64,000 nt of DNA from Streptosporangium album (GCF_014203795.1 NZ_JACHJU010000001.1:4650001-4714000), one strand, 5' to 3'; positions 30,349-40,759 are shown, counted from the first letter of the stretch. Notes: generated from the letters alone by a model not told the origin. Numbers and translations are program-made.

Positions 30349-31023
30349 TCAGGGCCCGTCGGCGAAGGTGACGGTGACCTTCTCGAAACCCAGGGTGCCC
30401 AGCATGCCCTGCAGCATGGCCTTGGTGTTCTGGTCGGCCCGGTTGCGCAGGTCACTGGCCTGCGCGGCCTCGGCGATCTTCTTCTCGGCCAGCACGTAGA
30501 GCTCCTGCTGGTCGGCGGGGGAGGAGGACAGGAAGTCCTCGACCCGGTCGAACAACCCGCGCTGCTGGGCGTAGACGTAGGAGCGCTTGTTGTCGAGGTT
30601 GGGCTTTTCGAGCTGGGCGCGCGGCAGCTTCACCGTGACCTCCTTGCGGTCCGGCGAGATGGCCAGCGCGCCGGTGGCGAGGCCGCCGAAGTCGACGTAG
30701 GCGTCGACGCCGCCCGCGCCGACGAACAGCGTCCGGCTGCCCTTGACCGCGTCGGGCAGGAAGGCGGCGTCCTTCTCCAGGTCCACGACGACCTGGAAGT
30801 TGCCGGTGGCCGCCTCGAAACGGCTGAGGTTGTGGATGGACTGCAGCAGCACGGGCTGGCTGCGGTCGACCGTGGTCTCGCCGAACGGGTCCAGCCACGA
30901 CCAGGTCAGGCGGACGCCCACGATGAGAAGGATCACGACGACGAGCAGCCCGGCGAGGAAGCGCCAGCGGCGCCGGCGAGGCGCCGAGGGGGCCTCGGGC
31001 GGTGCTTCTTGGGGGGCTTTCAC
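30349..31023 (-). CDS. DUF4230 membrane-anchored protein
   Basis: A 224-residue protein with a Pro/Arg-rich cytoplasmic start, one membrane helix at about residues 22-40, and an extracellular domain of the DUF4230 type (VLLQSIHNLSRFEAATGNFQVVV, VKLPRAQLEKPNLDNKRSYVYAQQRGLFDR). Function unknown. The C-terminus reaches the meaB stop with zero spacing. Nothing in the neighbourhood suggests a specific role. Confidence 0.8.
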   Translation of the reverse strand: MKAPQEAPPEAPSAPRRRRWRFLAGLLVVVILLIVGVRLTWSWLDPFGETTVDRSQPVLLQSIHNLSRFEAATGNFQVVVDLEKDAAFLPDAVKGSRTLFVGAGGVDAYVDFGGLATGALAISPDRKEVTVKLPRAQLEKPNLDNKRSYVYAQQRGLFDRVEDFLSSSPADQQELYVLAEKKIAEAAQASDLRNRADQNTKAMLQGMLGTLGFEKVTVTFADGP

Positions 31024-31078
31024 AGCGGTCTCCTTCCCTTGGCGGCCGCTTTCTCACGCCGAGCCTATGCCGATCTTG

Positions 31079-32500
31079 TCAGTCCCGGCGCTGTGCGTGC
31101 GTGCCCGGTTCCCCGGCGGGGACGTCCCCGGGGGCGGACGGCGGGACCGAGGTGACGGAGGGCGCGGGGGCGGGTGCCTGGTAGGAGGGGTAGACCTGCG
31201 GATACAGCGTGTTCTGACCGGCCGGCTGCTTCTGTCCGTGTTGCACTGTCTGTCCGGGCTGTTCCACCTGACCGCCGAAGTGACTGCTCTGTAGCCGGCA
31301 GGTGGCGAAATCGGAGTAGTACAGCCGGAGCCAGTCCCGCCGCTGGGCGTCGGTGAGGCCGGAGAACCACGCGGCGGCGTACTGGTGCTCGGGGAGCGGG
31401 CCGCCGGGCAGCGGCTTGCCGAGTAGCCATGCGACCACGATGTCCCGGTATCCGCCCGCCGGGGTGCCGTCGCACCGCTGGGCCAGGCTCTCGACGAACT
31501 CGTCGGCCGCCTCGTCGGCGAAGCCGGCGGCCAGGTCGTCCACGTGGATCAGGGCCGCGCCGGCGGGAAGGCTGACCTCCCCGCTCCGGGGGTGCTGTTC
31601 CAGGCGGGAGAACTCGCCGGGCGTCCCGGCCAGCCGCGAAGCGATCTTGACGAACGCGGAGCCGAGCTCGGGCAGCCCGGGGCGCATCCCCGGGTGCACG
31701 CAGACCATGATCGGCCACTCCTGGCAGCTGTAGACCACCCGCTGGGCGGAGATCGTCTGCGGCTCGCCGAGCAGCCGGGCCACCCCGGTCCCGGCGGCCA
31801 GTACGGCGAGCAGCGCGGCGGCGAGCACGAGTGCCTGCCGCGTCACCATCGCGGCCCAGCCGAGCAGCAGTGCGGCGCTGAGGCCCAGCAGCCACAGCGT
31901 CTGGTCGGTCAGGGCCGTGGCGCTGAGCCCCCGGAACGGGTCGTACGGCTCCCGCGTGGCGGGGGCCAGCCGGTCGGCCCAGGTCGTCCCCTGGACCAGC
32001 CAGGTGAACAGGCCGTAGCAGCCGAGGCCGGCGAGCATCGGCGTGATCGTCCAGGGCAGCAACCAGCCGGTCACCCAGCCGATGGCGACGTACAGCGCCA
32101 GACCGGCCATGCCCATCACCAGCCCGCTGGGCAGCAGCCGGCCGGCCTGCTCGGTGAGCATGGTCCTGATCGCCAGGACCAGCAGCGTCGCGACGAACGA
32201 GCCCCCGACCACCACCAGGATGGCCAGGGGCGCCCGTACCGCCTGCCAGGTGGTCAGTGACTGCCCGCCGGTCCCGCGTCGCCTGCGCACCGCCACCCAG
32301 GCCGCGAACGCCGCGGCCACCGGGCCGGTGAGCCGCAGCGAGCCGATCACCGCGACGATGACGTTCTCCCACGCGCTGACCCCGGGAATCAGGACGCTCC
32401 ACGCGGCGAACACTCCGAGCACGAGCAGGATGGCGACCGCCACCAACGCGCTCTGCTGGAGCTCCTCGCGCGAAACGCCCCTGCGCTCACGCACCGGCAC
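31079..32500 (-). CDS. Polytopic membrane protein with C-terminal extracellular domain (unknown)
   Basis: A 473-residue protein. Residues 15-245 contain about six to seven membrane helices. Residues 255-410 form a soluble domain with CQEWPIMVCVHPGMRPGL and later Cys-containing SDFATCRLQ. The tail is rich in Gln/Pro. Similar proteins in actinobacteria, in my recollection the DUF7224-type group, often accompany ABC exporters, but no ATPase gene is adjacent here. The GTG at 32500 has no strong ribosome site. Function not assignable. Confidence 0.7.
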   Translation of the reverse strand: MPVRERRGVSREELQQSALVAVAILLVLGVFAAWSVLIPGVSAWENVIVAVIGSLRLTGPVAAAFAAWVAVRRRRGTGGQSLTTWQAVRAPLAILVVVGGSFVATLLVLAIRTMLTEQAGRLLPSGLVMGMAGLALYVAIGWVTGWLLPWTITPMLAGLGCYGLFTWLVQGTTWADRLAPATREPYDPFRGLSATALTDQTLWLLGLSAALLLGWAAMVTRQALVLAAALLAVLAAGTGVARLLGEPQTISAQRVVYSCQEWPIMVCVHPGMRPGLPELGSAFVKIASRLAGTPGEFSRLEQHPRSGEVSLPAGAALIHVDDLAAGFADEAADEFVESLAQRCDGTPAGGYRDIVVAWLLGKPLPGGPLPEHQYAAAWFSGLTDAQRRDWLRLYYSDFATCRLQSSHFGGQVEQPGQTVQHGQKQPAGQNTLYPQVYPSYQAPAPAPSVTSVPPSAPGDVPAGEPGTHAQRRD

Positions 32501-32796
32501 GCGTGGAACGGATCCACGCCGTGTCGGCCGGACAGCAGTCCGTGCGGCGTCTGAACGCCATTGAGTTGTCGGTCATCAAGCACCCCCCGTGCCGTGAATG
32601 CGGTAGCCGGTCCCCTCGGCGACCGATCCGGCCTGCATCCCCCGCAGGCCGGACTGAGTCCGCGTGGCCATTTGGCAACGCCCTCACCATTCGATGTGGG
32701 AACCATAACTGAGCGTGATGTTTGGTGCCCGGGTTCTTGGTGAAACCGTCAGTCCGGTGACTCTACGTATATGGGCGAACCGGGATGAGGCCGCGC
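32501..32796. other. Intergenic region without recognised gene
   Basis: About 300 bases between the divergent membrane-protein and MarR genes. Short frames on both strands show no coding bias or family likeness. Probably the two promoters lie here. No convincing palindrome was seen. Confidence 0.4.
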
Positions 32797-32802
32797 TACC
32801 GT
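32797..32802 (+). promoter_or_regulatory. -10 box for leaderless MarR transcript
   Basis: TACCGT is followed by six bases and the GTG at 32809, fitting TANNNT and favouring this GTG over the ATG at 32785. Confidence 0.45.
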
Positions 32803-32808
32803 AGCCCT

Positions 32809-33318
32809 GTGGCTACAGGTCAGCTGAATTTGCCGTTCGACCCCATCGAGCGCGCCGCGGAGACGTGGCGCGTTCACTTCGGGCCGTCCTCGGCCATGGC
32901 CGCCGTCACGTCGATCATGAGAGCGCACCAGATCCTGCTCTCGCAACTGGACACGCTACTTAAACCACATGACTTGACCTTTGCCCGGTACGAGGCGCTG
33001 GTTTTGCTGACCTTCAGCAAGTCGGGGGCATTGCCGCTGTCCAGGATCGGGGAGCGCCTGATGGTGCACCCCACGAGCGTGACGAACACCGTCGACCGGC
33101 TGGAGCGGGCCGGGCTGGTCCGCCGCATGCGCAACCCCCGGGACGGGCGCGGGGTGCTGGCGGAGATCACCGAGGAGGGCCGCGGGGTCGTGGACCGCGC
33201 GACCGCCGACCTGATGGGCGCCGATTTCGCCATGACCATGTACGGCGAGGCCGAGCGGGAGCAGATGTTCGGCCTGCTCCGCACCCTGCGTGTGGCGGCG
33301 GGGGACTTCGAGGGCTGA
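32809..33318 (+). CDS. MarR-family transcriptional regulator
   Basis: A 169-residue winged-helix regulator. The core runs HDLTFARYEALVLLTFSK, then the recognition region LPLSRIGERLMVHPTSVTNTVDRLERAGLV and the wing RRMRNPRDGRGVLAEITEEG. The N-terminal LPFDPIERAAETW segment is typical of the MarR proteins that precede icmA in Streptomyces, from memory. The GTG start is supported by a TANNNT box. Located 129 bases upstream of icmA in the same direction. An 18-bp palindrome lies in the gap, so regulation of icmA by this protein is likely but unproven. Confidence 0.88.
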   Translation: MATGQLNLPFDPIERAAETWRVHFGPSSAMAAVTSIMRAHQILLSQLDTLLKPHDLTFARYEALVLLTFSKSGALPLSRIGERLMVHPTSVTNTVDRLERAGLVRRMRNPRDGRGVLAEITEEGRGVVDRATADLMGADFAMTMYGEAEREQMFGLLRTLRVAAGDFEG

Positions 33319-33373
33319 TCCCGGGGCTCCCTCGATCCGGCCAGAACGGTCCGGGATGGCGCTGGCCAAAAAT

Positions 33374-33391
33374 TACTAGGACGTCCTAGTA
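33374..33391. promoter_or_regulatory. 18-bp perfect palindrome upstream of icmA (operator candidate)
   Basis: TACTAGGACGTCCTAGTA reads identically on both strands and is flanked by A/T-rich arms (AATT and TTTT) in otherwise GC-rich DNA. It lies 56 bases before the icmA ATG and 55 bases after the MarR stop. MarR or TetR dimers bind such sites. Which regulator uses it is not shown. Confidence 0.65.
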
Positions 33392-33447
33392 TTTTCCTGA
33401 GGCCACAAGCCATGTTGAAAGCCGCATGCCGTACAAGGGAGTTGGCT

Positions 33448-35115
33448 ATGAACGCCGAGGAGATCGAGGCGGGGCGAGCGCGCTGGCAGGCGCGGTTCGA
33501 CGGAGCGGCCAAGAGGGAGTCCGAGTTCCGGACGCTCTCCGGCCTCGACGTGGAGCCGGTCTACGGGCCGAGCGGGGACGACCCGCGTATGGAGGGCATC
33601 GGCTGGCCGGGGGAGTATCCCTTCACCCGGGGCCTGCACCCCACCGGCTACCGGGGCAAGGCGTGGACCATCCGGCAGTTCGCCGGTTTCGGCAACGCCC
33701 GGCAGACCAACGAGCGCTACAAGATGATCCTCGGCGCGGGCGGCGGCGGGCTGAGCGTGGCTTTCGACATGCCCACGCTGATGGGCCGCGACTCCGACGA
33801 CCCGCGCTCGCTCGGCGAGGTGGGCCACTGCGGCGTGGCGATCGACTCCGCGCTGGACATGGACCTGCTCTTCGACGGCATCCCGCTCGGCGACATCACC
33901 ACCTCGATGACGATCAGCGGCCCGGCCGTCCCGATCTTCTGCATGTACGTCGTCGCCGCCGAGCGCCAGGGGGTGCCGGTCGGCAAGCTCAACGGGACGC
34001 TCCAGACCGACATCTTCAAGGAGTACATCGCGCAGAAGGAGTGGCTGTTCGCCCCCGAGCCGCACCTGCGGCTGATCGGTGACCTGATGGAGTTCTGCGC
34101 CGCCGACGTCCCGGCCTACAAGCCGCTCAGCGTCTCCGGCTACCACATCCGCGAAGCCGGCTCCACGGCCGCCCAGGAGCTGGCCTTCACCCTGGCCGAC
34201 GGGTTCGGCTACGTGGAGCTCGGCCTGTCGCGTGGGCTGGACATCGACGTCTTCGCCCCCGGCCTGTCGTTCTTCTTCGACGCCCACATCGACTTCTTCG
34301 AGGAGATCGCCAAGTTCCGGGCCGCACGCCGGATCTGGGCGCGATGGCTGCGCGACGTCTACGGGGCCAGAACCGACAAGGCCCAGTGGCTGCGTTTCCA
34401 CACCCAGACGGCGGGCGTCTCGCTGACCGCGCAGCAGCCGTACAACAACGTGGTGCGCACCGCGGTCGAGGCGCTCGCGGCCGTGCTGGGCGGCACCAAC
34501 TCACTGCACACCAACGCCCTGGACGAGGTCCTGGCCCTGCCCTCGGAGAAGGCCGCCGAGATCGCGCTGCGCACCCAGCAGGTGATCATGGAGGAGACCG
34601 AGGTGGTCAACGTGGCCGACCCGCTCGGCGGATCCTGGTACGTCGAGGCGCTGACCGACCGGCTCGAGGCGGAGGCGGAGGCGATCTTCGCGAAGATCCG
34701 GGACATGGGCCATGACGGGTCGATGACCTCGGGGATCCTGCGCGGCATCGAGGACGGCTGGTTCATGTCCGAGATCGCCGAGGCCGCCTTCGACTACCAG
34801 CGCAAGCTGGAGAAGGGGGACAAGCGGATCGTCGGGGTCAACTGCCACACGGCCTCCATCGACGAGCCGCTGGAGATCCTGCGCGTCAGTCACGAGGTCG
34901 AGCGCGAGCAGAACCGCGTCCTCGCCGCCCGCCGGGCCGATCGCGACCAGGGGGCCGTGGACGCCGCACTGGCCGCGATGAGGCAGATCGCCAGGGGCGA
35001 GGGCAACCTGATCCCGCCCATGCTCGACGCGGCGCGCGCCGAGGCGACGCTGGGCGAGATCTGCGACGCGCTCCGCGACGAATGGGGCGTCTACACCGAG
35101 CCCGCCCGCTTCTAG
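33448..35115 (+). CDS. icmA: Isobutyryl-CoA mutase large subunit
   Basis: Catalyses the B12-dependent rearrangement of isobutyryl-CoA and n-butyryl-CoA. The 555-residue protein covers the TIM-barrel substrate domain only. The cobalamin-binding subunit must be encoded elsewhere. Two substrate-specificity positions decide the call: Phe78 in IRQFAGFG and Gln196 in EYIAQKEW. These are the isobutyryl-CoA mutase residues (Phe80/Gln198 in Streptomyces), where methylmalonyl-CoA mutase has Tyr and Arg. The ATG at 33448 follows AAGGGAG by six bases. MeaB, epimerase and adenosyltransferase genes in the window supply its cofactor system. Confidence 0.9.
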   Translation: MNAEEIEAGRARWQARFDGAAKRESEFRTLSGLDVEPVYGPSGDDPRMEGIGWPGEYPFTRGLHPTGYRGKAWTIRQFAGFGNARQTNERYKMILGAGGGGLSVAFDMPTLMGRDSDDPRSLGEVGHCGVAIDSALDMDLLFDGIPLGDITTSMTISGPAVPIFCMYVVAAERQGVPVGKLNGTLQTDIFKEYIAQKEWLFAPEPHLRLIGDLMEFCAADVPAYKPLSVSGYHIREAGSTAAQELAFTLADGFGYVELGLSRGLDIDVFAPGLSFFFDAHIDFFEEIAKFRAARRIWARWLRDVYGARTDKAQWLRFHTQTAGVSLTAQQPYNNVVRTAVEALAAVLGGTNSLHTNALDEVLALPSEKAAEIALRTQQVIMEETEVVNVADPLGGSWYVEALTDRLEAEAEAIFAKIRDMGHDGSMTSGILRGIEDGWFMSEIAEAAFDYQRKLEKGDKRIVGVNCHTASIDEPLEILRVSHEVEREQNRVLAARRADRDQGAVDAALAAMRQIARGEGNLIPPMLDAARAEATLGEICDALRDEWGVYTEPARF

Positions 35116-35242
35116 CCGGACTCCTTCCCGTCAGCCGGCGGGCATGGGACGTGTCGGAGACCGATCATCCCTTGGGGGCGGTGGGACACGATCTGGCGGT
35201 GGCGAGTCGGCGCAGCAATCGGGATACGGCAGGATTGGGGGT

Positions 35243-36184
35243 ATGAGCCCAGCGGACTTCAATCGACCCGGATCGCTCTATGGTGCCGTGGACCTCGGCG
35301 CGCGCAAGCAGGCGCTGGAGGCGCAGGCGCGGCGGGAGACCGCGGCACACGAGAGCGGCGGCACCCCGGTGCAGGTCGTCTATGTCGATGACGCCAATTT
35401 CGCGACGGAAGTCGTCGAACGATCCATGAACAGCCTCGTGCTGCTGGAACTCACGGTGACCCGCGCCGAGCAGGCCAAGGAGTACAGCCTGCTGCTGGAG
35501 AAACTCTCCGCCGAGAACGTCGGCAGGTGGGTTCTGGCCCGGGTGGACGTCGAGGCCAGCCCGCAGATCGCGCAGGCGCTCCGGGTGCAGAACGTGCCAG
35601 CCCTGTACGCCATCTTCCAGGGACAGCCGGTGGCGGTCGTCCCCGGGATCGCCACCGAGCCGCAGCTGCGCGACTGGCTGTCGCAGCTCATGGAGGCGTT
35701 GGCGCAGTACCTCCCGCCGGACGCCGGGGACGCCGGGGACGCCGTGACCGAGGGAGAGCCGCAGGAGGCGCCGGTCGATCCGGACGTGCTCGCCGCCGAG
35801 CAGGCCATCGACGCCGGTGACCTCGACGGCGCCGTGGCCGCCTACGAGCGGCTGCTGGCGCGCTCTCCGAACAACGAGGACGCGAAGCTGGGCCTGGCCG
35901 GGCTCGGCCTGATCCGGCGGACCCAGGACGTCGACCCCGCCGAGGTCGAGGGCCGCCTGGCCGACCCCGCCGACATCGACGCCCAGCTGCTGGCAGCCGA
36001 CTTCGAGATGCTCGCCGGCGATGTGGACAGTGCCTTCGACCGGATCATCGGGGTGGTCCGCCGGACCTCGGGCGACGATCGTGACCGGGCCAGGATGCAC
36101 CTGCTCGGCCTGTTCGACACCCTTCCCGCCGACGACCCCTCCATCGTGCGCGCCCGCAGGAACCTGGCCAACGCACTGTTCTAA
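35243..36184 (+). CDS. Thioredoxin-fold/TPR co-chaperone (YbbN/CnoX-like)
   Basis: A 313-residue protein. Residues 40-155 have a thioredoxin fold (PVQVVYVDDANFATEVV ... LARVDVEASPQIAQALRVQNVPALYAIFQGQPV), and residues 185-313 are TPR-like helices (AEQAIDAGDLDGAVAAYERLLARSPNNEDAKLGLAGL). The CxxC redox motif is absent: LLELTVTRAEQAKEY stands where WCGPCK would be. This is as in other holdase-type YbbN proteins that lack thiol chemistry. It would protect unfolded proteins and hand them to DnaK or GroEL. ATG 35243 is chosen for the GGGGG run directly upstream. The equivalent M. tuberculosis gene is Rv1324, from memory. Confidence 0.87.
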   Translation: MSPADFNRPGSLYGAVDLGARKQALEAQARRETAAHESGGTPVQVVYVDDANFATEVVERSMNSLVLLELTVTRAEQAKEYSLLLEKLSAENVGRWVLARVDVEASPQIAQALRVQNVPALYAIFQGQPVAVVPGIATEPQLRDWLSQLMEALAQYLPPDAGDAGDAVTEGEPQEAPVDPDVLAAEQAIDAGDLDGAVAAYERLLARSPNNEDAKLGLAGLGLIRRTQDVDPAEVEGRLADPADIDAQLLAADFEMLAGDVDSAFDRIIGVVRRTSGDDRDRARMHLLGLFDTLPADDPSIVRARRNLANALF

Positions 36185-36185
36185 T

Positions 36186-36203
36186 TGCCCTGCTTTAAGG
36201 GCA
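36186..36203 (+). promoter_or_regulatory. Small hairpin between co-chaperone and kinase-like genes
   Basis: TGCCCT and AGGGCA pair around GCTTTA in the 29-base gap. It may attenuate read-through into the next gene. Short stem, so weak evidence. Confidence 0.3.
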
Positions 36204-36213
36204 TAAAAGAGGT

Positions 36214-36843
36214 ATGCGGGTTGTCACCATCTCCGCGACGTACGGCACCGCCGGCAGCGTGATCGGGCCGGCGGTGGCCGGGTGCCTGGGCGTGCCCTTC
36301 ATGGACCGGGCGATCCCCTGCGCGGTGGCCGACGAGCTCGGCTGCACCCTGGAGGAGGCCCTCGCCCACGACGACCGGGCCCAGCGCGGGCTCGGCCGGT
36401 TCCTGGCGGAGGCCATGCGGCTCCCCACGGTCACTTTCGGCGGGATGGACATGTATCTGCCGGGAAACATGCCGTTACCCGCCGAGGACTTCGTCACCCA
36501 CACCGAAAGAGTGATCAGGCAGACCGCACGGGGCCAGGGCGGGGTGATCCTCGGCAGGGCGGGGGCGCTGGTCCTGGCCGACCATCCCGGCGCGCTGCAC
36601 GTGCGGCTGGACGGGTCCCCGAAACGCCGGATGATCCAGACGGCGACCCTGACCGGGGTGACCGAGCGTCAGGCGCGCAGGCTCGTGGAGGACAACGACC
36701 GGGCACGGGCCGCCTACGTCCGTCATTTCTACCGCGCCGACCCGGCCTCTCCACTTCTTTACCATCTGGTAATCGACAGTACGAGCATCCCGATCGACAC
36801 GTGTGTGGAGCTGATTGTGACCGCATCGACAGCGTTGAGCTGA
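36214..36843 (+). CDS. Cytidylate-kinase-like family protein
   Basis: A 209-residue P-loop NTPase of the PF13189 type. The N-terminal loop is VTISATYGTAGSVIGPAVA, which replaces the classic GxxGxGK[ST] with a variant lacking the lysine. This is usual for the family and argues against ordinary Cmk activity. Further segments are GQGGVILGRAGALVL, LHVRLDGSPKRRM and the lid RQARRLVEDNDRARAAYVRHFY. Substrate unknown. AAAGAGGT precedes the ATG. It lies 29 bases after the co-chaperone gene and may share its transcript. Confidence 0.82.
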   Translation: MRVVTISATYGTAGSVIGPAVAGCLGVPFMDRAIPCAVADELGCTLEEALAHDDRAQRGLGRFLAEAMRLPTVTFGGMDMYLPGNMPLPAEDFVTHTERVIRQTARGQGGVILGRAGALVLADHPGALHVRLDGSPKRRMIQTATLTGVTERQARRLVEDNDRARAAYVRHFYRADPASPLLYHLVIDSTSIPIDTCVELIVTASTALS

Positions 36844-36925
36844 ACGAGCGCGGTACGGACACCTGTCTGATGGTGGCACCATGGAGGCATCCCAACCAAG
36901 TCAGTCGCAAAGGAGCGGATTGACT

Positions 36926-38338
<1,413 letters not shown>

Positions 38339-38367
38339 CGGCAGGGCCGGCCGGAGGCTCCGGCAGG

Positions 38368-38408
38368 GTGAGGGCCCGGGCGCGGCGATGCCGCGCCCGG
38401 GCCCTCAC
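38368..38408. terminator. 19-bp hairpin between convergent genes
   Basis: Arms 38368-38386 and 38390-38408 are perfect complements with a GAT loop, placed between the malic enzyme stop and the convergent membrane-protein stop. It probably ends transcripts from both sides, though without a T-tract. Confidence 0.65.
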
Positions 38409-38422
38409 ATGTCGCCGCCGGG

Positions 38423-39343
38423 CTAACGGCCGCAGCCCGTGCACGGTGGGCGGGTGATCCGGTGGTAGGAGACCGAGGCGACCGCCAGGCCGATCCCCCA
38501 CACGGTGTACGCGGGCACGGCCACCCACATGAAGGCGGCCTCCTCCAGCGTTCCGTCGATGGTCTCGGCGACGATCTGCGTGAGGCCCACGCCGAAGTAG
38601 GCGATCAGCGCCCCGGCGATGCCGAAACCCGGGCCCGCGACCAGCCACCTGGGCACCTTGCGACCGGCCAGCGGCAGCACCCAGCGCGGCCACACCCGGC
38701 CCCAGGAGTGCACGAGGGCGAGCGGCAGCAGCACTCCCGCCAGCACGAACCCGGTCTCGAAGATCATCAGATCCGCGCCTCCCCGATAGGGGATGTCCAC
38801 TCCCATGGTGAACTGGGCCAGGAGGCGGAGCAGGCAGCCCGCCACCGCGGCGTATCCCGCGGCGTACGCCCAGACCGGCGTGCTCGCCGGTGGGCGCCGG
38901 TCCGTCCTGCTGCAGCGCAGGCAGTCGCCGCGTGTACGGCGCTGGTAGGACAGGGCCGTGGCGCCGACGAGTACGGCCACGCCCGCACAGGCCAGGCGGC
39001 TCAGAAAGCCGATCCCGTCGCGGGGGATGCCGAGACCGGGCAGGATGCCGCCCACCACGTCGAGCAGGATCATCGCCGAGGCGGACATCAGCGCCACGCT
39101 CAGCGCCCAGGCCGCCACCACCAGCGGCAACCGGCCTCCGCTCAGACGCAGTCCGATCACGACCGCCGCACCCGCACCGCACAGGGCGGAGACGAGCCCG
39201 CCGGGCAGGGTCAGGTCGCTGCCGAACACCCAGGCAGGCGCGTGTCCCACCGCCCAGTAGACCTTCAGCGTGCCGTACCCGAGGGCTCCCGCCAGGGCGG
39301 CCCACGGTGTCCACGTCATCCATCGCGGTGTCGTCTGCGTCAC
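38423..39343 (-). CDS. Polytopic membrane protein of unknown function
   Basis: A 306-residue protein with about eight membrane helices. A cytoplasmic loop of about 25 residues contains two Cys pairs (GDCLRCSRTDRR), and the tail ends in PPCTGCGR, so a metal site between loop and tail is possible. No family could be named. GTG 39343 (VTQTTPRWMTW) is preferred to the longer frame at 39382. The gene is divergent from yqgE and convergent with malic enzyme. An 18-bp GC palindrome (39400-39417) lies upstream. Confidence 0.65.
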   Translation of the reverse strand: MTQTTPRWMTWTPWAALAGALGYGTLKVYWAVGHAPAWVFGSDLTLPGGLVSALCGAGAAVVIGLRLSGGRLPLVVAAWALSVALMSASAMILLDVVGGILPGLGIPRDGIGFLSRLACAGVAVLVGATALSYQRRTRGDCLRCSRTDRRPPASTPVWAYAAGYAAVAGCLLRLLAQFTMGVDIPYRGGADLMIFETGFVLAGVLLPLALVHSWGRVWPRWVLPLAGRKVPRWLVAGPGFGIAGALIAYFGVGLTQIVAETIDGTLEEAAFMWVAVPAYTVWGIGLAVASVSYHRITRPPCTGCGR

Positions 39344-39560
39344 GGTCCAACCCTGCCGGTGTCGCGCCGCCGCGTGCCTCACCCCGGGGCGGGAAACGCC
39401 TCCCCCGCGCGGGGGAGACGCAACACGGTGGCCGCGGCACCCGGGCCGTCACTCCGCAGAGTCCTCCTCCGGGCGCCTCGGGTGAGGGGACATGAGAACT
39501 TAAAGATCCGGAGCCGAGGTGGAGCAGCGCAACAGGGGCTCCACCCCTCATGATGGAGGT

Positions 39561-40139
39561 ATGGCGGAGGCGATCCACGTCGGTGGGCTGCTGGTGGCGA
39601 CACCGCAGCTCGACGATCCCAACTTCCGGCGCAGCGTGGTCCTGATCCTGGAATACGATCTCGACGGCGGCACTCTGGGCGTGGTGCTCAACCGGCCCAG
39701 CGACATCTCGGTGACGCAGGTGCTGCCCACCTGGGACTCCATGGTGACCGGCCCGTCCGTGCTGTTCCAGGGCGGCCCCGTGCAGACCGACAGCGCCCTG
39801 GCCCTGGCCGCGGTCCCGAGCGGTCAGGAGCCCCTCGGCTGGCGGAGGCTGCACGCGGGCACCGCTGCGGTGTCGCGGCTCGGCACCGTCGACCTCGACG
39901 CCCCACCGGAGATCCTCGCGGGGGAGATCGCCCAGATGCGGATCTTCGCCGGGTATGCCGGGTGGACCGCCGGCCAGCTGGAAACCGAGATCGGCGAAGG
40001 CGCCTGGTACGTCGTGGACTCCGAGCCCGGTGACACCTTCCACCATGACCCCGGCTCGCTGTGGCGCGCGGTGCTCCGCCGGCAGCGGGGCGAGCTCGCC
40101 TACGTGGCGACCTGTCCCGACGATCCCTCGATGAACTAG
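39561..40139 (+). CDS. YqgE/AlgH family protein
   Basis: A 192-residue protein of the UPF0301 family (GGLLVATPQLDDPNFRRSVVLILEYD, GTLGVVLNRPSDISV, VLFQGGPVQ, MRIFAGYAGWTAGQLETEIGEGAWYVV). The fold is known but the function is not, although links to transcriptional regulation and stress have been suggested. A GGAGG ends one base before the ATG, too close to act normally. CATGAT six bases upstream could instead be the -10 of a leaderless mRNA. The stop TAG shares a CTAG with the stop of the convergent TetR gene. Confidence 0.9.
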   Translation: MAEAIHVGGLLVATPQLDDPNFRRSVVLILEYDLDGGTLGVVLNRPSDISVTQVLPTWDSMVTGPSVLFQGGPVQTDSALALAAVPSGQEPLGWRRLHAGTAAVSRLGTVDLDAPPEILAGEIAQMRIFAGYAGWTAGQLETEIGEGAWYVVDSEPGDTFHHDPGSLWRAVLRRQRGELAYVATCPDDPSMN

Positions 40140-40759
40140 GGCCTGTCCCAGCCGGGGCGCAACGAGCGCTGGGCCAGTTCGAGCGCCGCCTCCAGGTGCC
40201 GGGCCAGGGCGGTCAGGTCGGGGACGCCGTCCGGTTCGCAGAGCTCGAAGCCGACCCGGGTCACGGCGGTGAAGAGCGCGACGACGAAGTGGGCGAGGAG
40301 GTCGTCGCAGTGGGTGCCCTCGCGCCGGGCGACTTCGGCGATCAGCCGCCGCTCGTTCTCCACCATCCGCCGCACGTGCCCGGCGAAGAGCGCGGGGGTG
40401 GAGTCGATCAGCTCGTGCGCTCTGAGGAACCTGGTGCGGTCGGCGAGATCCCCCTCCTCTAACATGGTGACCACCGAGCGCAGGGCGTGGCTGAGCGCGG
40501 TGAACGGCGGTTCCTCCGCCGGCCTGGCGGCCAGTTCGGCGAGCACGACCTCAAGGCCGTCGAGGGGCAGGCAGAGGGCGACGTCCTCCTTGGTCGCGAA
40601 GTAGCGGAAGAACGTGCGGGGCGAGACGTCCGCGGCGGCCGCGATCTGGTCGACGGTCGTGGTCTCGTAGCCCTGCTCGGCGAACATGGCGAGGGCGGCG
40701 TCGACCAGCGCCAGTCGTGTCTTCTGCTTCTTGCGCTCGCGCAGGCCGGTCCCGCCCAT
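40136..40759 (-). CDS. TetR-family repressor of the adjacent MFS exporter
   Basis: A 207-residue regulator with a clear HTH (RLALVDAALAMFAEQGYETTTVDQIAAAADVSPRTFFRYFATKEDV) and a C-terminal ligand domain of the MftR/AcrR general type. ATG 40759 is preferred because AGGGG lies eight bases before it. GTG 40768 is also possible. It is divergent from an MFS drug exporter, with an inverted repeat in the shared promoter region, which is the standard arrangement for repressor and pump. The 3' end overlaps yqgE by a shared CTAG. Confidence 0.9.
   Translation of the reverse strand: MGGTGLRERKKQKTRLALVDAALAMFAEQGYETTTVDQIAAAADVSPRTFFRYFATKEDVALCLPLDGLEVVLAELAARPAEEPPFTALSHALRSVVTMLEEGDLADRTRFLRAHELIDSTPALFAGHVRRMVENERRLIAEVARREGTHCDDLLAHFVVALFTAVTRVGFELCEPDGVPDLTALARHLEAALELAQRSLRPGWDRP

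Noticed and set aside
33319-33447. Cobalamin riboswitch upstream of icmA or of the adenosyltransferase gene
   Set aside because: Neither leader is long enough and no B12-box-like segment was seen. The adenosyltransferase appears leaderless.
33412-33447. ATG at 33412 as icmA start
   Set aside because: The ATG at 33448 has a well-spaced AAGGGAG and aligns with the known family N-terminus.
39400-39417. 18-bp GC palindrome near the start of the membrane protein at 38423-39343
   Set aside because: Composed only of runs of C and G around GCGC. Position upstream of a weakly defined start does not distinguish a regulatory site from chance.
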